Assembly: GCA_944391275.1 (NCBI GenBank)
Contig: CALXSZ010000141.1
Coordinates: 1 to 19,438 of the forward strand
Length of the DNA: 19,438 nt
Source: an uncultured Syntrophomonadaceae bacterium
GTDB taxonomy: Bacteria > Bacillota > Syntrophomonadia > Syntrophomonadales > Syntrophomonadaceae
Direction of reading: 5' to 3'
Shown here piece by piece: positions 1-8,838 of this stretch. The notes below the pieces were generated by a model. That model was not told where the DNA came from, did no database searches, and worked only from the letters and a program-made list of their open reading frames with translations. The position numbers and the translations under genes were made by a program. The stretch's first letter is position 1; each line of letters starts with the position of its first letter.

Positions 1-634
1 GTTCAACGATGACCGCAGCGATTTGCCCGGGGTATTGGGAAAAAGCTTGGGTCACAGACGCCAAATCGTTATATTGGCAAACCAGCGTATGTTCAAGAAC
101 CGAAGAAGGTACGCCCGGGCTAGCCGGAATTCTTTCGGTCAACATCCCGGAACCGGCCTTTACCAGAAAACTATCCCCGTGCCCATGATAACATCCCTCA
201 AATTTAATAATTTTATCGCGGCCGGTATACGCACGCGCCAGACGGATGGCGCTCATCGTGGCTTCCGTGCCCGAATTCACCATACGGATCTGTTCAATGG
301 AAGGAATGGCGTCACAGATCATCTGAGCCAGTTTGACTTCGCCGCGACAGGGAGCCCCGTACGTGGAGCCATGCGCCGCCGCTTTCATAATGGCTTCAAC
401 AATCTCCGGTCGGCTGTGTCCCAAAATCAAAGGCCCAAAGGAACCAACATAGTCAATAAAGCGATTGCCGTCGACGTCCGTTAAAAAAGCGCCTCGCCCG
501 CCGCGGATAAAAAGCGGATGCCCGCCTACGGCGCGAAAGGCCCGTACTGGACTGTTGACGCCACCCGGAATAATTTCCTGCGCGATTTCAAAAAGTTTTT
601 CAGAATTTTGTGTATGAAGTTGATGAGACATCAT
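1..634 (-). CDS. hemL: Glutamate-1-semialdehyde 2,1-aminomutase, N-terminal part (runs off window)
   Basis: This PLP-dependent enzyme converts glutamate-1-semialdehyde to 5-aminolevulinate, the second step of the C5 pathway. About 211 N-terminal residues are visible, and the reading frame continues past the left edge. The translated minus strand shows family hallmarks: IIPGGVNSPVRAF near the N-terminus, NSGTEATMSAIRLAR (PLP phosphate region) and FEGCYHGHGD. The catalytic lysine lies outside the window. Two adjacent ATG codons follow a GAGGTG ribosome site (ATG at 634 or 631); the second has the better spacing. It is the last visible gene of the operon, 45 bases after ahbB. HemA, which makes its substrate, is encoded in the same operon. 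Confidence 0.93.
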   Translation of the reverse strand, partial: MMSHQLHTQNSEKLFEIAQEIIPGGVNSPVRAFRAVGGHPLFIRGGRGAFLTDVDGNRFIDYVGSFGPLILGHSRPEIVEAIMKAAAHGSTYGAPCRGEVKLAQMICDAIPSIEQIRMVNSGTEATMSAIRLARAYTGRDKIIKFEGCYHGHGDSFLVKAGSGMLTERIPASPGVPSSVLEHTLVCQYNDLASVTQAFSQYPGQIAAVIVE

Positions 635-679
635 TTTTCACCTCGATTTTATCAGAACGCCTTGCAAACAATTCAACGA

Positions 680-1216
680 TTAAAAATATTTCATACTGGT
701 TTTTTTCCATTCTCGCACGGTTTTCAGAATCCGTACATCCGTGGAACAGACGGCTTGCATCAACTGCTTGATACAGCTTTCCAATTCGTCCGGCGTGGCG
801 GCATGCACCATGGCAAAAACTGGCCAATCCCATCCGGGCGGCGTTTTGCGAGCATAGCAATGGCTTACGCAAGGTTGAGCAGCCAGCGCTTTTCCCACGC
901 GTTCAAGCGCTTGTTCGCGTGTTTCATTTTCTTTGGGGTCGGCGTTCCAGGCCGTCAAAGCATTCGCCAAATATCCAGCTTTTTGCGGACGAAGGATCGC
1001 TCCGACGCGTCGAAGAACGTTTCTTTCTTTCAGCGTGTACAAACGATCAATAACGGCTTCTTCGTCGAGCTGAAATTGTTCTGCCAACATGCGGTATGGG
1101 TGAGGAATCAGCGGAATTTCCTCTTGCAAGAGCATTAAAAGCGCCCGATCCAACGCATCGAAAGACGTGGCTGTCGATTCCGTATTTTTCAACTCTATTT
1201 CTTTTTCGCGATTCAT
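680..1216 (-). CDS. ahbB: Siroheme decarboxylase, AhbB subunit
   Basis: The protein (178 aa) belongs to the Lrp/AsnC-like siroheme decarboxylase family. With AhbA it removes the C12 and C18 acetate carboxyls of siroheme to give 12,18-didecarboxysiroheme. An N-terminal helix-turn-helix-like segment (about residues 20-70, ending VLRRVGAIL) is followed by an AsnC-type ferredoxin-like domain. That domain contains CVSHCYARKTPPGWDWPVF; the family usually has an H-x-Y-x-R motif at this place. The start ATG overlaps the ahbA stop (ATGA), so the two are probably translationally coupled, as fits a heteromeric enzyme. A transcription-factor reading is less likely because of the ahb neighbours and the paired paralogue. 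AhbA and AhbB are told apart here by sequence pattern and gene order. Confidence 0.88.
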   Translation of the reverse strand: MNREKEIELKNTESTATSFDALDRALLMLLQEEIPLIPHPYRMLAEQFQLDEEAVIDRLYTLKERNVLRRVGAILRPQKAGYLANALTAWNADPKENETREQALERVGKALAAQPCVSHCYARKTPPGWDWPVFAMVHAATPDELESCIKQLMQAVCSTDVRILKTVREWKKTSMKYF

Positions 1217-1683
1217 GGGTTTTCACCTGCCTGTTGCATGGTAAATTGAACCCGCCTTTTGTAGGTTTTTTCACCGGGAAAACGCAAAATCGGCAGGCCA
1301 AATTGATGTTCCCAAACGGTTAGTTGCCGTTCCCGCGCCTCGATACTGGACGTGATCAAAGTAAACCAAAGGTTATAAACCCCTTCCCGCTGGTAATTAT
1401 GCGTCACCCCCGGACAACGATTGATTTCTTCCGCAATGAAAGGAATTCGGACGTCCGGCACGCTCATTGCGCATAAACAGGAAACAAAGCGCATCTCCGC
1501 CGCGTCTAAAATTCCGCCGATCCGACGAACGATCCCGGTTTCTTTTAAACGGCGGACGCGTTCAAGGACTTCTTCCTCTGAAATTCCCAGTTGTTGGCCC
1601 AACTGGCGCCAGGGCGTTGCGGATAGGGGAAAATCTTGCTGCATTAAATCCAAAAGTTTCCGGTCAATCGTGTCGAGTTGCAT
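1213..1683 (-). CDS. ahbA: Siroheme decarboxylase, AhbA subunit
   Basis: This 156-aa protein is the partner of AhbB in siroheme decarboxylation. The N-terminal part (residues 5-60, DRKLLDLMQQDFPL to GIVRRIGGIL) is the winged-helix-like region shared with AsnC proteins. The C-terminal part contains CPGVTHNYQREGVYNLWFTL, the His-Asn-Tyr-x-Arg and YNLWF signature of AhbA/NirD-type siroheme decarboxylases. It overlaps the end of ahbC by 20 bases and the start of ahbB by 4 bases. Related NirDLGH proteins act in haem d1 synthesis, but no other haem d1 gene is present. The linked ahbC and ahbD instead point to haem b synthesis. Confidence 0.9.
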   Translation of the reverse strand: MQLDTIDRKLLDLMQQDFPLSATPWRQLGQQLGISEEEVLERVRRLKETGIVRRIGGILDAAEMRFVSCLCAMSVPDVRIPFIAEEINRCPGVTHNYQREGVYNLWFTLITSSIEARERQLTVWEHQFGLPILRFPGEKTYKRRVQFTMQQAGENP

Positions 1684-2704
1684 GTTCTTCCCTCCGCGGC
1701 CAATAAAGACAACTGGAATCTTCGGCCATATAGTCTCCGGTTTGATAAAAAGCCCGCGCCCGGCAGCCGCCGCAGACCGTTTTGTAATCGCATCGGCCGC
1801 ATTTCCCGCCGACTTCTTCCGTACGCAATTGTTTCAACGTCGGGTGCTGGGTCCAAATTTTATCAAAGGCAATTTCCTTTACGTTGCCCAACGTATTATT
1901 TAAGTAAGCGCAGGGTCGTACATCACCATTCGGACTGATGATACAATATGAAATTCCTGCCAAACATCCGCGGGAAAACCGGGTTTTTATGCCGATTTGG
2001 TCGGCAATTCGCATGAACTGCGGCGCACAGGTGGGTTTTAATTCAATCGGGACATGCCGTTGTTTCTCCATGATCCGGCGTATCGTACGTTCATAATCCG
2101 CAGGGCTGAGCTGCTCGGAAGCCAATTGCACGGCGCGTCCCGTGGGTACAAGGAAGAAAAAATGATGCGCCGCCGCGCCAATTTCAACGGCAAAGTCCGT
2201 GATTTCCTCTAATTCAGGCAGATTCCAATTCATGACGGTCGTGTGAATTTGGACCCGGATTCCGGCTTTTTTTAAGTTTTCGATCCCGTCCAATATGAAC
2301 CTGCGGCAGTCCGGGAGCTTCCGAAACCCCGATAATTTAGCCGTATCCAAACTATCCAAACTGACGCCGGCCGCAGAAAATCCGGCTTTTTTCAGTTTAT
2401 AAGCCGCTTCTTCCGTAATCAAAGTGGCATTGGTCCCTAATACGGGCATTAATCCGATATTCCGCGCGAATTCGCCTAATTCATATAAATCTTCCCGCAG
2501 CATGGGTTCTCCGCCGCTGAAAATCATGATTTGAAACCCCGCTTTTTTTATTTCAAAAATCATTCGTTTGGCTTCTTCCGTGGTCAATTCATCTTCCGGC
2601 GGTTCGACGCGCGTAATGTCCTGCATCGTATCGTTGGCGCGGCGATAACAATGGTCGCAGCGCATGTTACACTGATTGGTGGTGTTCCAGGAAATCAACA
2701 TCAT
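1664..2704 (-). CDS. ahbC: 12,18-didecarboxysiroheme deacetylase (Fe-coproporphyrin III synthase), radical SAM
   Basis: AhbC is a radical SAM enzyme that removes the C2 and C7 acetate side chains of 12,18-didecarboxysiroheme, giving Fe-coproporphyrin III. The protein (346 aa) has the CxxxCxxC cluster motif at Cys12, Cys16 and Cys19, a GGEP SAM-binding motif at residues 64-67, and a C-terminal SPASM-like cysteine set (Cys247, 254, 265, 302, 305, 311, 314 and 332). A strong AAAGGAGG site sits 8 bases before the ATG. The start overlaps the hemB stop by 4 bases. Assignment as AhbC rather than another SPASM protein rests on ahbA and ahbB directly downstream and on a separate, clearer AhbD upstream. 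Confidence 0.88.
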   Translation of the reverse strand: MMLISWNTTNQCNMRCDHCYRRANDTMQDITRVEPPEDELTTEEAKRMIFEIKKAGFQIMIFSGGEPMLREDLYELGEFARNIGLMPVLGTNATLITEEAAYKLKKAGFSAAGVSLDSLDTAKLSGFRKLPDCRRFILDGIENLKKAGIRVQIHTTVMNWNLPELEEITDFAVEIGAAAHHFFFLVPTGRAVQLASEQLSPADYERTIRRIMEKQRHVPIELKPTCAPQFMRIADQIGIKTRFSRGCLAGISYCIISPNGDVRPCAYLNNTLGNVKEIAFDKIWTQHPTLKQLRTEEVGGKCGRCDYKTVCGGCRARAFYQTGDYMAEDSSCLYWPRREEHATRHD

Positions 2705-3690
2705 GGGTCATTCCTCCTTTGTTGGAGAAGCCGCGCTGCTTCTTTCGCATAATACGTGATCATCAGATCCGCTCCAGCGCGCTTCATGGACAAAAGCGAC
2801 TCCATCATCACGGTTTCTTCATCCAGCCAGCCGCAGCGGGCCGCCGCTTTGACCATCGCATACTCGCCGCTAACGTGATAAGCGACCGTCGGCATGTGGA
2901 ACGTATCCTTTACCGCACGGACAACATCCAGATAAGCGAGCGCCGGTTTTACCATAACGAGATCGGCGCCTTCCTGAATATCTTCCGCCACCTCCCGCAG
3001 CGCTTCCAGCGCATTGCCGGGATTCATTTGGTACGTTTTTCGATTCCCAAATTTTGGCGCGCAATCCGCTGCTTCGCGGAAAGGCCCATAAAAAGCCGAA
3101 GCAAATTTCGCAGCGTAGGACAGAACCGCCACCTGTTCAAAATGATTATCGTCCAACATTTTCCGAATGGCTGCAATCCTCCCATCCATCATATCGGAAG
3201 GCGCCACCCAATCGGCGCCGGCCTGAGCATGGGAAAGAGCCTGCTGAGCCAAAATAGAAAGCGTCGCGTCATTATCCACCTCGCCGGAGTCGGTTAAAAC
3301 GCCGCAGTGGCCATGCGTGGTATATTCACATAAACAAACGTCCGTAATGACCAGGATTTGCGGAAATTTGGCCTTGAACATCCGAATGGCCTGCTGGACC
3401 GGGCCGTTGGGCGATAGCGAACAAAGCCCTTGGGCGTCTTTCGTCTCAGGAAGCCCAAATAAAAGGACCGCCGGGATCTTTAACGCCGCTATTTCACGGG
3501 CTTCTTCCTCAAGCTGATCCACGGAAAATCGATAGACTCCCGGCAGCGAAGAAATTTCCTTTTTGATCCCCGTACCCGCACAAACAAATAAAGGATAGAT
3601 GAGATCCCATGTCGAAAGTTGGGTCTCCTGAAGCATATTTCGAACCGTCTCATTACGGCGCAGCCGCCGCATACGTTGTATTGGAAACAT
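2701..3690 (-). CDS. hemB: Porphobilinogen synthase (5-aminolevulinate dehydratase)
   Basis: HemB condenses two aminolevulinate molecules to porphobilinogen. The 329-aa length is normal. The two active-site lysines are visible at Lys195 (SYAAKFASAFYGPFREA) and Lys248 (DLVMVKPALAYLD). The metal site is the cysteine type, with Cys119, Cys121 and Cys129 in DVCLCEYTTHGHCG, so a zinc-dependent enzyme is predicted. The gene lies between the two radical SAM genes ahbD (39 bases upstream) and ahbC (4-base overlap), an interleaving of early and late pathway genes. An AGAGGG ribosome site precedes the ATG. Confidence 0.97.
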   Translation of the reverse strand: MFPIQRMRRLRRNETVRNMLQETQLSTWDLIYPLFVCAGTGIKKEISSLPGVYRFSVDQLEEEAREIAALKIPAVLLFGLPETKDAQGLCSLSPNGPVQQAIRMFKAKFPQILVITDVCLCEYTTHGHCGVLTDSGEVDNDATLSILAQQALSHAQAGADWVAPSDMMDGRIAAIRKMLDDNHFEQVAVLSYAAKFASAFYGPFREAADCAPKFGNRKTYQMNPGNALEALREVAEDIQEGADLVMVKPALAYLDVVRAVKDTFHMPTVAYHVSGEYAMVKAAARCGWLDEETVMMESLLSMKRAGADLMITYYAKEAARLLQQRRNDP

Positions 3691-3729
3691 TTTTACCCTC
3701 TTTTCTTCATCGATCTTTACATACGAATT

Positions 3730-5019
3730 TCACGAACGTCCGTCTTTTTCTTTACCGACTTCGTCATGAAGAAAACTTTCTTCCCATTCCTGAATTTTCG
3801 TGAGGAGCTCTTCTTGTTCAACTTCCGATAATTTCCAAATCTTTTCGTTGAACGTTTCATGCGGTTGGAGATAGCAGGCAGGGTCCTCCGCCCACAGGTT
3901 GCCGTAAGCCGCGCGGGCGCGAATCCGGCAGCCGCCGCATAAATTGTTGTACTTGCAGTCGCCGCAAGCGCCGCGGACATGTTTTTCTTTTTCACGAAGC
4001 TTTTGCAGCAACGCGTCGTCCGAGTTCCAAAGCTCCGAAAAGGGCTTTTCTCGAACGTTTCCAATCGTATAATCCTGCCAAAACTGACAAGGATGGACAT
4101 TGCCCTGCGGATCCACATTGCCAAACTTCACGCCGGCCGAACATCCGCCGTGCATGTGTAGTAATTTTAAGACGTCTTCCGCGCGTTCAGGCTGTTCCTC
4201 TTTGATGCGATGATATAAATAAATGCCGTCGGCATGGTTGTCCGTGGTTAAAATTTCAATTTCTACGCCTTTTTGCTGCAATTCTACCGTTTTTTGCGCC
4301 ACATATTCCATAATTTCACGCATCCGTTTCGGCGAAACATCCTGCTGGATCATGGAAGCGCCTCGACCAGCGTAAACTAGATGATACATGCAAAAACGCG
4401 GGATTTTTTCTTTCTCCAGGATATCAAATATCTCCGGTAGATCCTGCTCATTCTCTTGGGTTAGCGTGAACCGAACCCCGGTTTTTAAGCCCTGACGCTG
4501 GCAAGCGTGAATGCCGGAAAGCGCCATTTCAAAAGCGCCTTCCTTCGCGCGGAAATAATCATGCGTTTTGGGCGCGCCGTCCAGACTGATCCCGACATAT
4601 TGAAATCCGGCCGCCTTGAGTTGTTTCGCTTTCTCGTCGTCAATTAACGTACCGTTGGTGGATAAAACCGGTCGCAAGCCCTGTTCGTAAGCGAATTGCG
4701 CCAGCTCCAGCAAATCCTTGCGCATGAGCGGCTCGCCGCCGGAAAAAAGCAGGACCGGCGCCCGCATTTTTCCCAAGTCCGCAATGAATGCTTTGGCTTC
4801 TTCTGTGGTTAATTCGTTTTGATAATCGACGTCTTCCGCCTGAATGTAACAGTGCCGACAGCGCAAGTTGCAGCGATTCGTCGTATTCCACACGACCAGC
4901 GGTCGGTTGACTGCTGAAAATTGCAGCAGATGCGCCGGTATTTCACCTTGGGTCCTTTGGTGACGCAGCGCTTCGGAAACCGTCGCCGTACCGCAAAGTA
5001 ATTTGGTACATCCAATCAT
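3730..5019 (-). CDS. ahbD: Radical SAM haem synthase AhbD (Fe-coproporphyrin III to haem b)
   Basis: AhbD oxidatively decarboxylates the two propionates at C3 and C8 of Fe-coproporphyrin III to vinyl groups, the final step of the siroheme-dependent haem pathway. The protein (429 aa) begins MIGCTKLLCGTATVSEAL, an N-terminal signature I associate with AhbD. It has the radical SAM CxxxCxxC motif at Cys50, 54 and 57 and GGEP at residues 94-97. The C-terminal SPASM-type cysteines are Cys293, 311, 352, 355, 361, 364 and 382, probably for an auxiliary iron-sulfur cluster. It starts 18 bases after cobA-hemD. Its radical SAM core resembles that of AhbC, so the two are likely old paralogues. Confidence 0.9.
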   Translation of the reverse strand: MIGCTKLLCGTATVSEALRHQRTQGEIPAHLLQFSAVNRPLVVWNTTNRCNLRCRHCYIQAEDVDYQNELTTEEAKAFIADLGKMRAPVLLFSGGEPLMRKDLLELAQFAYEQGLRPVLSTNGTLIDDEKAKQLKAAGFQYVGISLDGAPKTHDYFRAKEGAFEMALSGIHACQRQGLKTGVRFTLTQENEQDLPEIFDILEKEKIPRFCMYHLVYAGRGASMIQQDVSPKRMREIMEYVAQKTVELQQKGVEIEILTTDNHADGIYLYHRIKEEQPERAEDVLKLLHMHGGCSAGVKFGNVDPQGNVHPCQFWQDYTIGNVREKPFSELWNSDDALLQKLREKEKHVRGACGDCKYNNLCGGCRIRARAAYGNLWAEDPACYLQPHETFNEKIWKLSEVEQEELLTKIQEWEESFLHDEVGKEKDGRS

Positions 5020-5037
5020 GATCTTTTCCTTTCTCCT

Positions 5038-6597
5038 TTATTGGGGGTTCGTTTGTCTTTGAACAACATCTTCTGTAATGGCCTCCACGAGGTGTTCTAA
5101 TGTATATTTTATCGGAACGACGTCGACCGTCAACCCCCAATCTTGAGCCGTTTGAGCCGTAATGGGCCCAATGGCCGCGATTCGGATGGGTTTTCCCTCG
5201 GCGACACTTTTTTGTTGAATTTCTCGAAAAGTTTCTGGGTGAACAAGCCGACAAAAAGCTTGTACCGCTGAAGAACTGGCAAACGTAATATAATTCAGCT
5301 CGGGTAACAACTGAAACAACGCTTCCTGTTGCTCCGTTCGTACCTGTGTTTCGTAAAGCGCCAGTTCATCGACAGAGCTCCCCGCGGCAGCGAGTCGTTG
5401 AACGAGACAGTCTCGCGTTTGCGCGGCGCGCGGCAGTAAAATTTTTTCTTGCGGCTGCAAATGCTCTATAAGCGCTTCCGCCAGCGCTTCTGCACGGTAA
5501 ACCGAAGGCGTTACATCCGCCTGTAAACCATATTTTTTTAAGGCCTTCGCCGTTTTGCCGCCAATCGCGGCAATGCGAACCGGGCCGAGCATCCGGACGT
5601 CCTTTCCAGCTTGGAAGAGCGCATCAAAAAAGATCTTCACACCGTTCACGCTGGTGAAAACCATCCAGGAGTAAAAAGAGTTTTTCTCCAACAATGCGAA
5701 AAATTCCGATAAAAACGGCCGCGGCTGAATCCGAATCAACGGGCACCGGATCGGAACGGCCCCGGCTTTCCGAAGGAGCGCGGCAAATTCTTCCGATTGT
5801 TCTTCCGCGCGGGTGACCAGGACTCTCTGTTGGAACAACGGCCGGTTCTCAAACCACTGAAGGGTCTTTCGCAAAGCGACCACTTCCCCTACAATGATGA
5901 TCGCAGGCGTTTTTAAAGAAGCTTGATGGACTTTTTCCACAATTTCCGTTAACGTTCCCAGGACCGTCCGTTGGTCGTTGTGGGTTCCATGGGAAATCAC
6001 CGCCGCCGGCGTTTGGGGCGGACGACCGAATTGAATCAGATTCTGCACAATTTCAGGCAGATTTCCTAATCCCATCAGAAAGACCAGCGTCCCCGGGCCT
6101 GGCGCCAGCTGCGCCCAATTTAAACGGCTAGACCCGGTAGCCTCATGTCCGGTAATAAACGTAACGGTGGAGGTCAACTGACGATGCGTCACCGGGATCC
6201 CCGCATACGCAGGAACTGCCGTAGCGGAAGTCACCCCGGGAACAATTTCGTAACGACATCCGTTTTCCGCCAGATATTCGGCTTCTTCTCCGCCCCGGCC
6301 AAACACAAAAGGATCGCCGCCTTTCAAGCGCACCACCCGTTTTCCAGATTGCGCCTTTTGTAAAAGAAGTCGATTGATCTTCTCCTGCGGCAACGTATGC
6401 CGGCCGGCCTGTTTGCCGACATTGATTTTCTCGGCTTGTGGAGAAACGCCATTCAGCAATTCCGGATTGGCCAATTGATCGTAAATCACTACGTCGGCCG
6501 TCTGCAAGAGCCGTTTGCCTTTTAAGGTCAATAATTCCGGATCGCCCGGACCGGCTCCAACCAGATAAACATTCGGCGGATCGAAAAAATTTTTCAT
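5038..6597 (-). CDS. cobA-hemD: Fused uroporphyrinogen-III C-methyltransferase / uroporphyrinogen-III synthase
   Basis: This 519-aa bifunctional protein closes hydroxymethylbilane to uroporphyrinogen III (HemD part) and methylates it at C2 and C7 to precorrin-2 (CobA/SUMT part). The N-terminal domain, about residues 1-250, has VYLVGAGPGDPELLTLKG, GGDPFVFGRGGEE and PGVTSATAVPAYAGIPVTHR, all SUMT signatures. The C-terminal domain from about residue 258 (FQQRVLVTRAEEQSEEFAALL) to the end matches the two-lobed HemD fold and includes NYITFASSSAVQAF. The ATG overlaps the hemC stop (ATGA) behind a CGGAGG site. Such fusions are common in Bacillota. Here the fusion commits uroporphyrinogen III to the siroheme branch used by AhbABCD. 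Confidence 0.94.
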   Translation of the reverse strand: MKNFFDPPNVYLVGAGPGDPELLTLKGKRLLQTADVVIYDQLANPELLNGVSPQAEKINVGKQAGRHTLPQEKINRLLLQKAQSGKRVVRLKGGDPFVFGRGGEEAEYLAENGCRYEIVPGVTSATAVPAYAGIPVTHRQLTSTVTFITGHEATGSSRLNWAQLAPGPGTLVFLMGLGNLPEIVQNLIQFGRPPQTPAAVISHGTHNDQRTVLGTLTEIVEKVHQASLKTPAIIIVGEVVALRKTLQWFENRPLFQQRVLVTRAEEQSEEFAALLRKAGAVPIRCPLIRIQPRPFLSEFFALLEKNSFYSWMVFTSVNGVKIFFDALFQAGKDVRMLGPVRIAAIGGKTAKALKKYGLQADVTPSVYRAEALAEALIEHLQPQEKILLPRAAQTRDCLVQRLAAAGSSVDELALYETQVRTEQQEALFQLLPELNYITFASSSAVQAFCRLVHPETFREIQQKSVAEGKPIRIAAIGPITAQTAQDWGLTVDVVPIKYTLEHLVEAITEDVVQRQTNPQ

Positions 6598-7550
6598 CTC
6601 AAACCTCCGTTCGGGGATAATGCGCGAATTTCGTCAAAAACCATCTGCGCGCCCTGATGTAAAAGCGTTTCCGCTAAAGTTTTTCCAAGTTCTTCCGCTT
6701 TGGAAAAATCCCCGGTTATATCCCCTGCAAACAGTTGCTTGCCTTCAAGCTGAATAATTCGGCCTTTTAGATGGATATTCCCGGATTCATACTGTGCTAG
6801 AGCCGCTAACGGCACCTGACAACCTCCTTCCAAGCGTTGGAGAAAAGCTCGTTCCGCTCGAATGCATTGATGTGTAATGGGATCGTCCAACGGTTGAACG
6901 GTTTCCAGCAAAGGATGATCGCGCTTCATTTCAATACCGATGGCGCCTTGTCCTACGGCCGGCAACATGTCTTCCAAGGATAAAATCTGGGTGACTTCTT
7001 CTTCCAAGCCCAGACGTTTCAGCCCCGCCCAAGCTAAAAGGATGCCGTCCAGTTGTTGCTCCCGCATCTTGCGCAGCCGGGTTTCAATATTGCCGCGCAC
7101 AGGGACCACGCGAATATCCGATCGCCAATGCTTCAATTGGGCGGCGCGCCTTAAACTGGACGTCCCAATCACGGCATGAGGCGGTAGGCGGCGTAACGAA
7201 TCGACTGTCGAACTGATAAAAGCGTCGCCCGGGAATTCACGTGGAAGAACCGCCGCGATCATCAAGTCCGAAGAAATTTGCGCAGGCAGATCCTTCATAC
7301 TGTGAACGGCTAAATCAATCTCATCTTCAACCAAAGCCTGTTCCAACGCGCCCGTAAAAAGACCGCGATCCCCAATCTGCGATAAACCCTTGTCTAAAAT
7401 CTTATCGCCTAAGGTGTGAACAATATGAATTTGTACCTCCGCTTGGGGAAATTCACGTTCCAGGGCTTTTTTCACCTGTTCAGTCTGCTGCAAGGCAAGC
7501 TTACTTCCACGCGTTCCGATGCGCAAGCGTAAGGGCTTCGTCCGATTCAT
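6594..7550 (-). CDS. hemC: Hydroxymethylbilane synthase (porphobilinogen deaminase)
   Basis: HemC polymerises four porphobilinogens into hydroxymethylbilane. The protein has 318 aa, a typical length. Visible hallmarks are RIGTRGSKLALQQTEQ at the N-terminus, the HSMKDLP loop with Lys86 and catalytic Asp87, TSSLRRAAQL near residue 130, and Cys244 in RLEGGCQVPLAALA, which carries the dipyrromethane cofactor. The ATG at 7550 follows a good GGAGG site 9 bases upstream. It lies inside the hemA coding region, so the two genes overlap by about 50 bases. Confidence 0.96.
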   Translation of the reverse strand: MNRTKPLRLRIGTRGSKLALQQTEQVKKALEREFPQAEVQIHIVHTLGDKILDKGLSQIGDRGLFTGALEQALVEDEIDLAVHSMKDLPAQISSDLMIAAVLPREFPGDAFISSTVDSLRRLPPHAVIGTSSLRRAAQLKHWRSDIRVVPVRGNIETRLRKMREQQLDGILLAWAGLKRLGLEEEVTQILSLEDMLPAVGQGAIGIEMKRDHPLLETVQPLDDPITHQCIRAERAFLQRLEGGCQVPLAALAQYESGNIHLKGRIIQLEGKQLFAGDITGDFSKAEELGKTLAETLLHQGAQMVFDEIRALSPNGGLR

Positions 7551-8838
7551 CCACAGAGTCCTCCTTTCGTGTCGATAAGCCGAAAAGCTTTTTCGCCGCA
7601 GCCGCGTAGACTTCTCCTTCTCCAGCAGCGGCGAATTGTTTCAGATTTTCCACGGGGGCACGCAGCAATTGATTAACGATGGATTGTCCCATTTCAGTAA
7701 AAATTTTCACTTCCCGTTCGGTTAAATGTTCGCGGCCGCAGCGATTCAGCGCCCGTTCCAGCGCTTGTTTTCGGATGGCTTCGCCGCGAGTTTTGAGCGC
7801 CGCCACAACCGGGACGACATGCAGAGAAGCGCTCCAGTCGCGGAACGCGGCAACCTCCTGCCATACAATCTTTTGTCCCTCTTCCGCAGCTTTCAGGCGT
7901 TGCTGTTCTTCGGCGCGAACCACTTCTTGCAGCCGGTCCATATCCCAAAGCGCCACCCCCGGGATTTGGGCAAACGCTGGGTCAATATCCCGCGGAACGG
8001 CAATATCAATCAGGAAAATCGGTTTCCCCTGACGCGCGTGCAGAGCGTTTTGACATGCTTGTCCATGAATGACCAAATGATTGGCGCCTGTGCAACTAAT
8101 CACGATATCCACCTCGGACAAATATTGCGCTAGCGCATCGAATCGCACCGCCACGCCATTCAGATCCTGCGCGAGTTTCTGTGCGGACAAGGTTGAACGA
8201 TTGGAAATAAAAATTGCTTGAACGCCCTCATTTTTCAAATACCGTGCGGCGAGCTGTCCGGCTTCCCCTGCGCCAACCACCAGGATTTTCTTTCCAGAAA
8301 AATCAGCGTTTTGTCTCTTAGCCTGTTCCACGGCAATGGAACTGATCGAAACCGAGTGTTGATCAATCGCGGTTTGCGTACGGACTTTTTTCCCAACGGC
8401 AAAGGCTTTTTGCAAAAGTTGATTGAGAATAGGTCCGCAGGCTCCTTGAGCTTTCGCTTCGGCGTAAGCCTGCTTGAGCTGTCCTAAAATTTGGGTTTCT
8501 CCCAAAATCATAGAGTCCAAACCGGCCGCCACCTGATAGAGATGCAAAACCGTTTCTTCACACGCCTTCGCATAAAGAAACGGACGAATATCATCCCGTT
8601 TTTCTCCAGCCTGCCGGCTCAAGATTTCGTACAGATCTTTTTCTCCGGATCCCTGATTGCGAGCAATCGCATAAAGTTCCGTGCGATTGCAAGTCGATAC
8701 GATCAGCAGCTCCTCCAGTGTCGAAAAAGTTCGAAACGATGTATATAAAAGACTTTTTTGCTTCGTAGTAAAAGAAAATTTTTCCCGGACGCCCAAGGGG
8801 GCGGTTTTATGATTTAATCCAACCAAGAGGATATACAT
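7501..8838 (-). CDS. hemA: Glutamyl-tRNA reductase
   Basis: HemA reduces glutamyl-tRNA to glutamate-1-semialdehyde, the committed step of the C5 pathway. The protein is 445 aa. It has the catalytic cysteine at position 50 in VSTCNRTELYA, the N-terminal motif VGLNHKTAPLGVREKF, and a Rossmann NADPH-binding segment KILVVGAGEAGQLAARYL. The C-terminal dimerisation region follows. It starts 25 bases inside sirC. The last 50 bases are shared with hemC, so the final residues (DESDEALTLAHRNAWK) are probably an unconserved tail. No glutamyl T-box element was seen upstream of the operon. Confidence 0.96.
   Translation of the reverse strand: MYILLVGLNHKTAPLGVREKFSFTTKQKSLLYTSFRTFSTLEELLIVSTCNRTELYAIARNQGSGEKDLYEILSRQAGEKRDDIRPFLYAKACEETVLHLYQVAAGLDSMILGETQILGQLKQAYAEAKAQGACGPILNQLLQKAFAVGKKVRTQTAIDQHSVSISSIAVEQAKRQNADFSGKKILVVGAGEAGQLAARYLKNEGVQAIFISNRSTLSAQKLAQDLNGVAVRFDALAQYLSEVDIVISCTGANHLVIHGQACQNALHARQGKPIFLIDIAVPRDIDPAFAQIPGVALWDMDRLQEVVRAEEQQRLKAAEEGQKIVWQEVAAFRDWSASLHVVPVVAALKTRGEAIRKQALERALNRCGREHLTEREVKIFTEMGQSIVNQLLRAPVENLKQFAAAGEGEVYAAAAKKLFGLSTRKEDSVDESDEALTLAHRNAWK

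Noticed and set aside
23..1138. Plus-strand open frames opposite hemL and ahbB
   Set aside because: They are shadows of well-identified minus-strand genes and show no family signatures.
680..1683. Reading the two AsnC-like genes as Lrp-type transcription regulators
   Set aside because: The paired paralogues, the HNYxR/YNLWF-type motifs and the linked ahbC and ahbD identify siroheme decarboxylase subunits.
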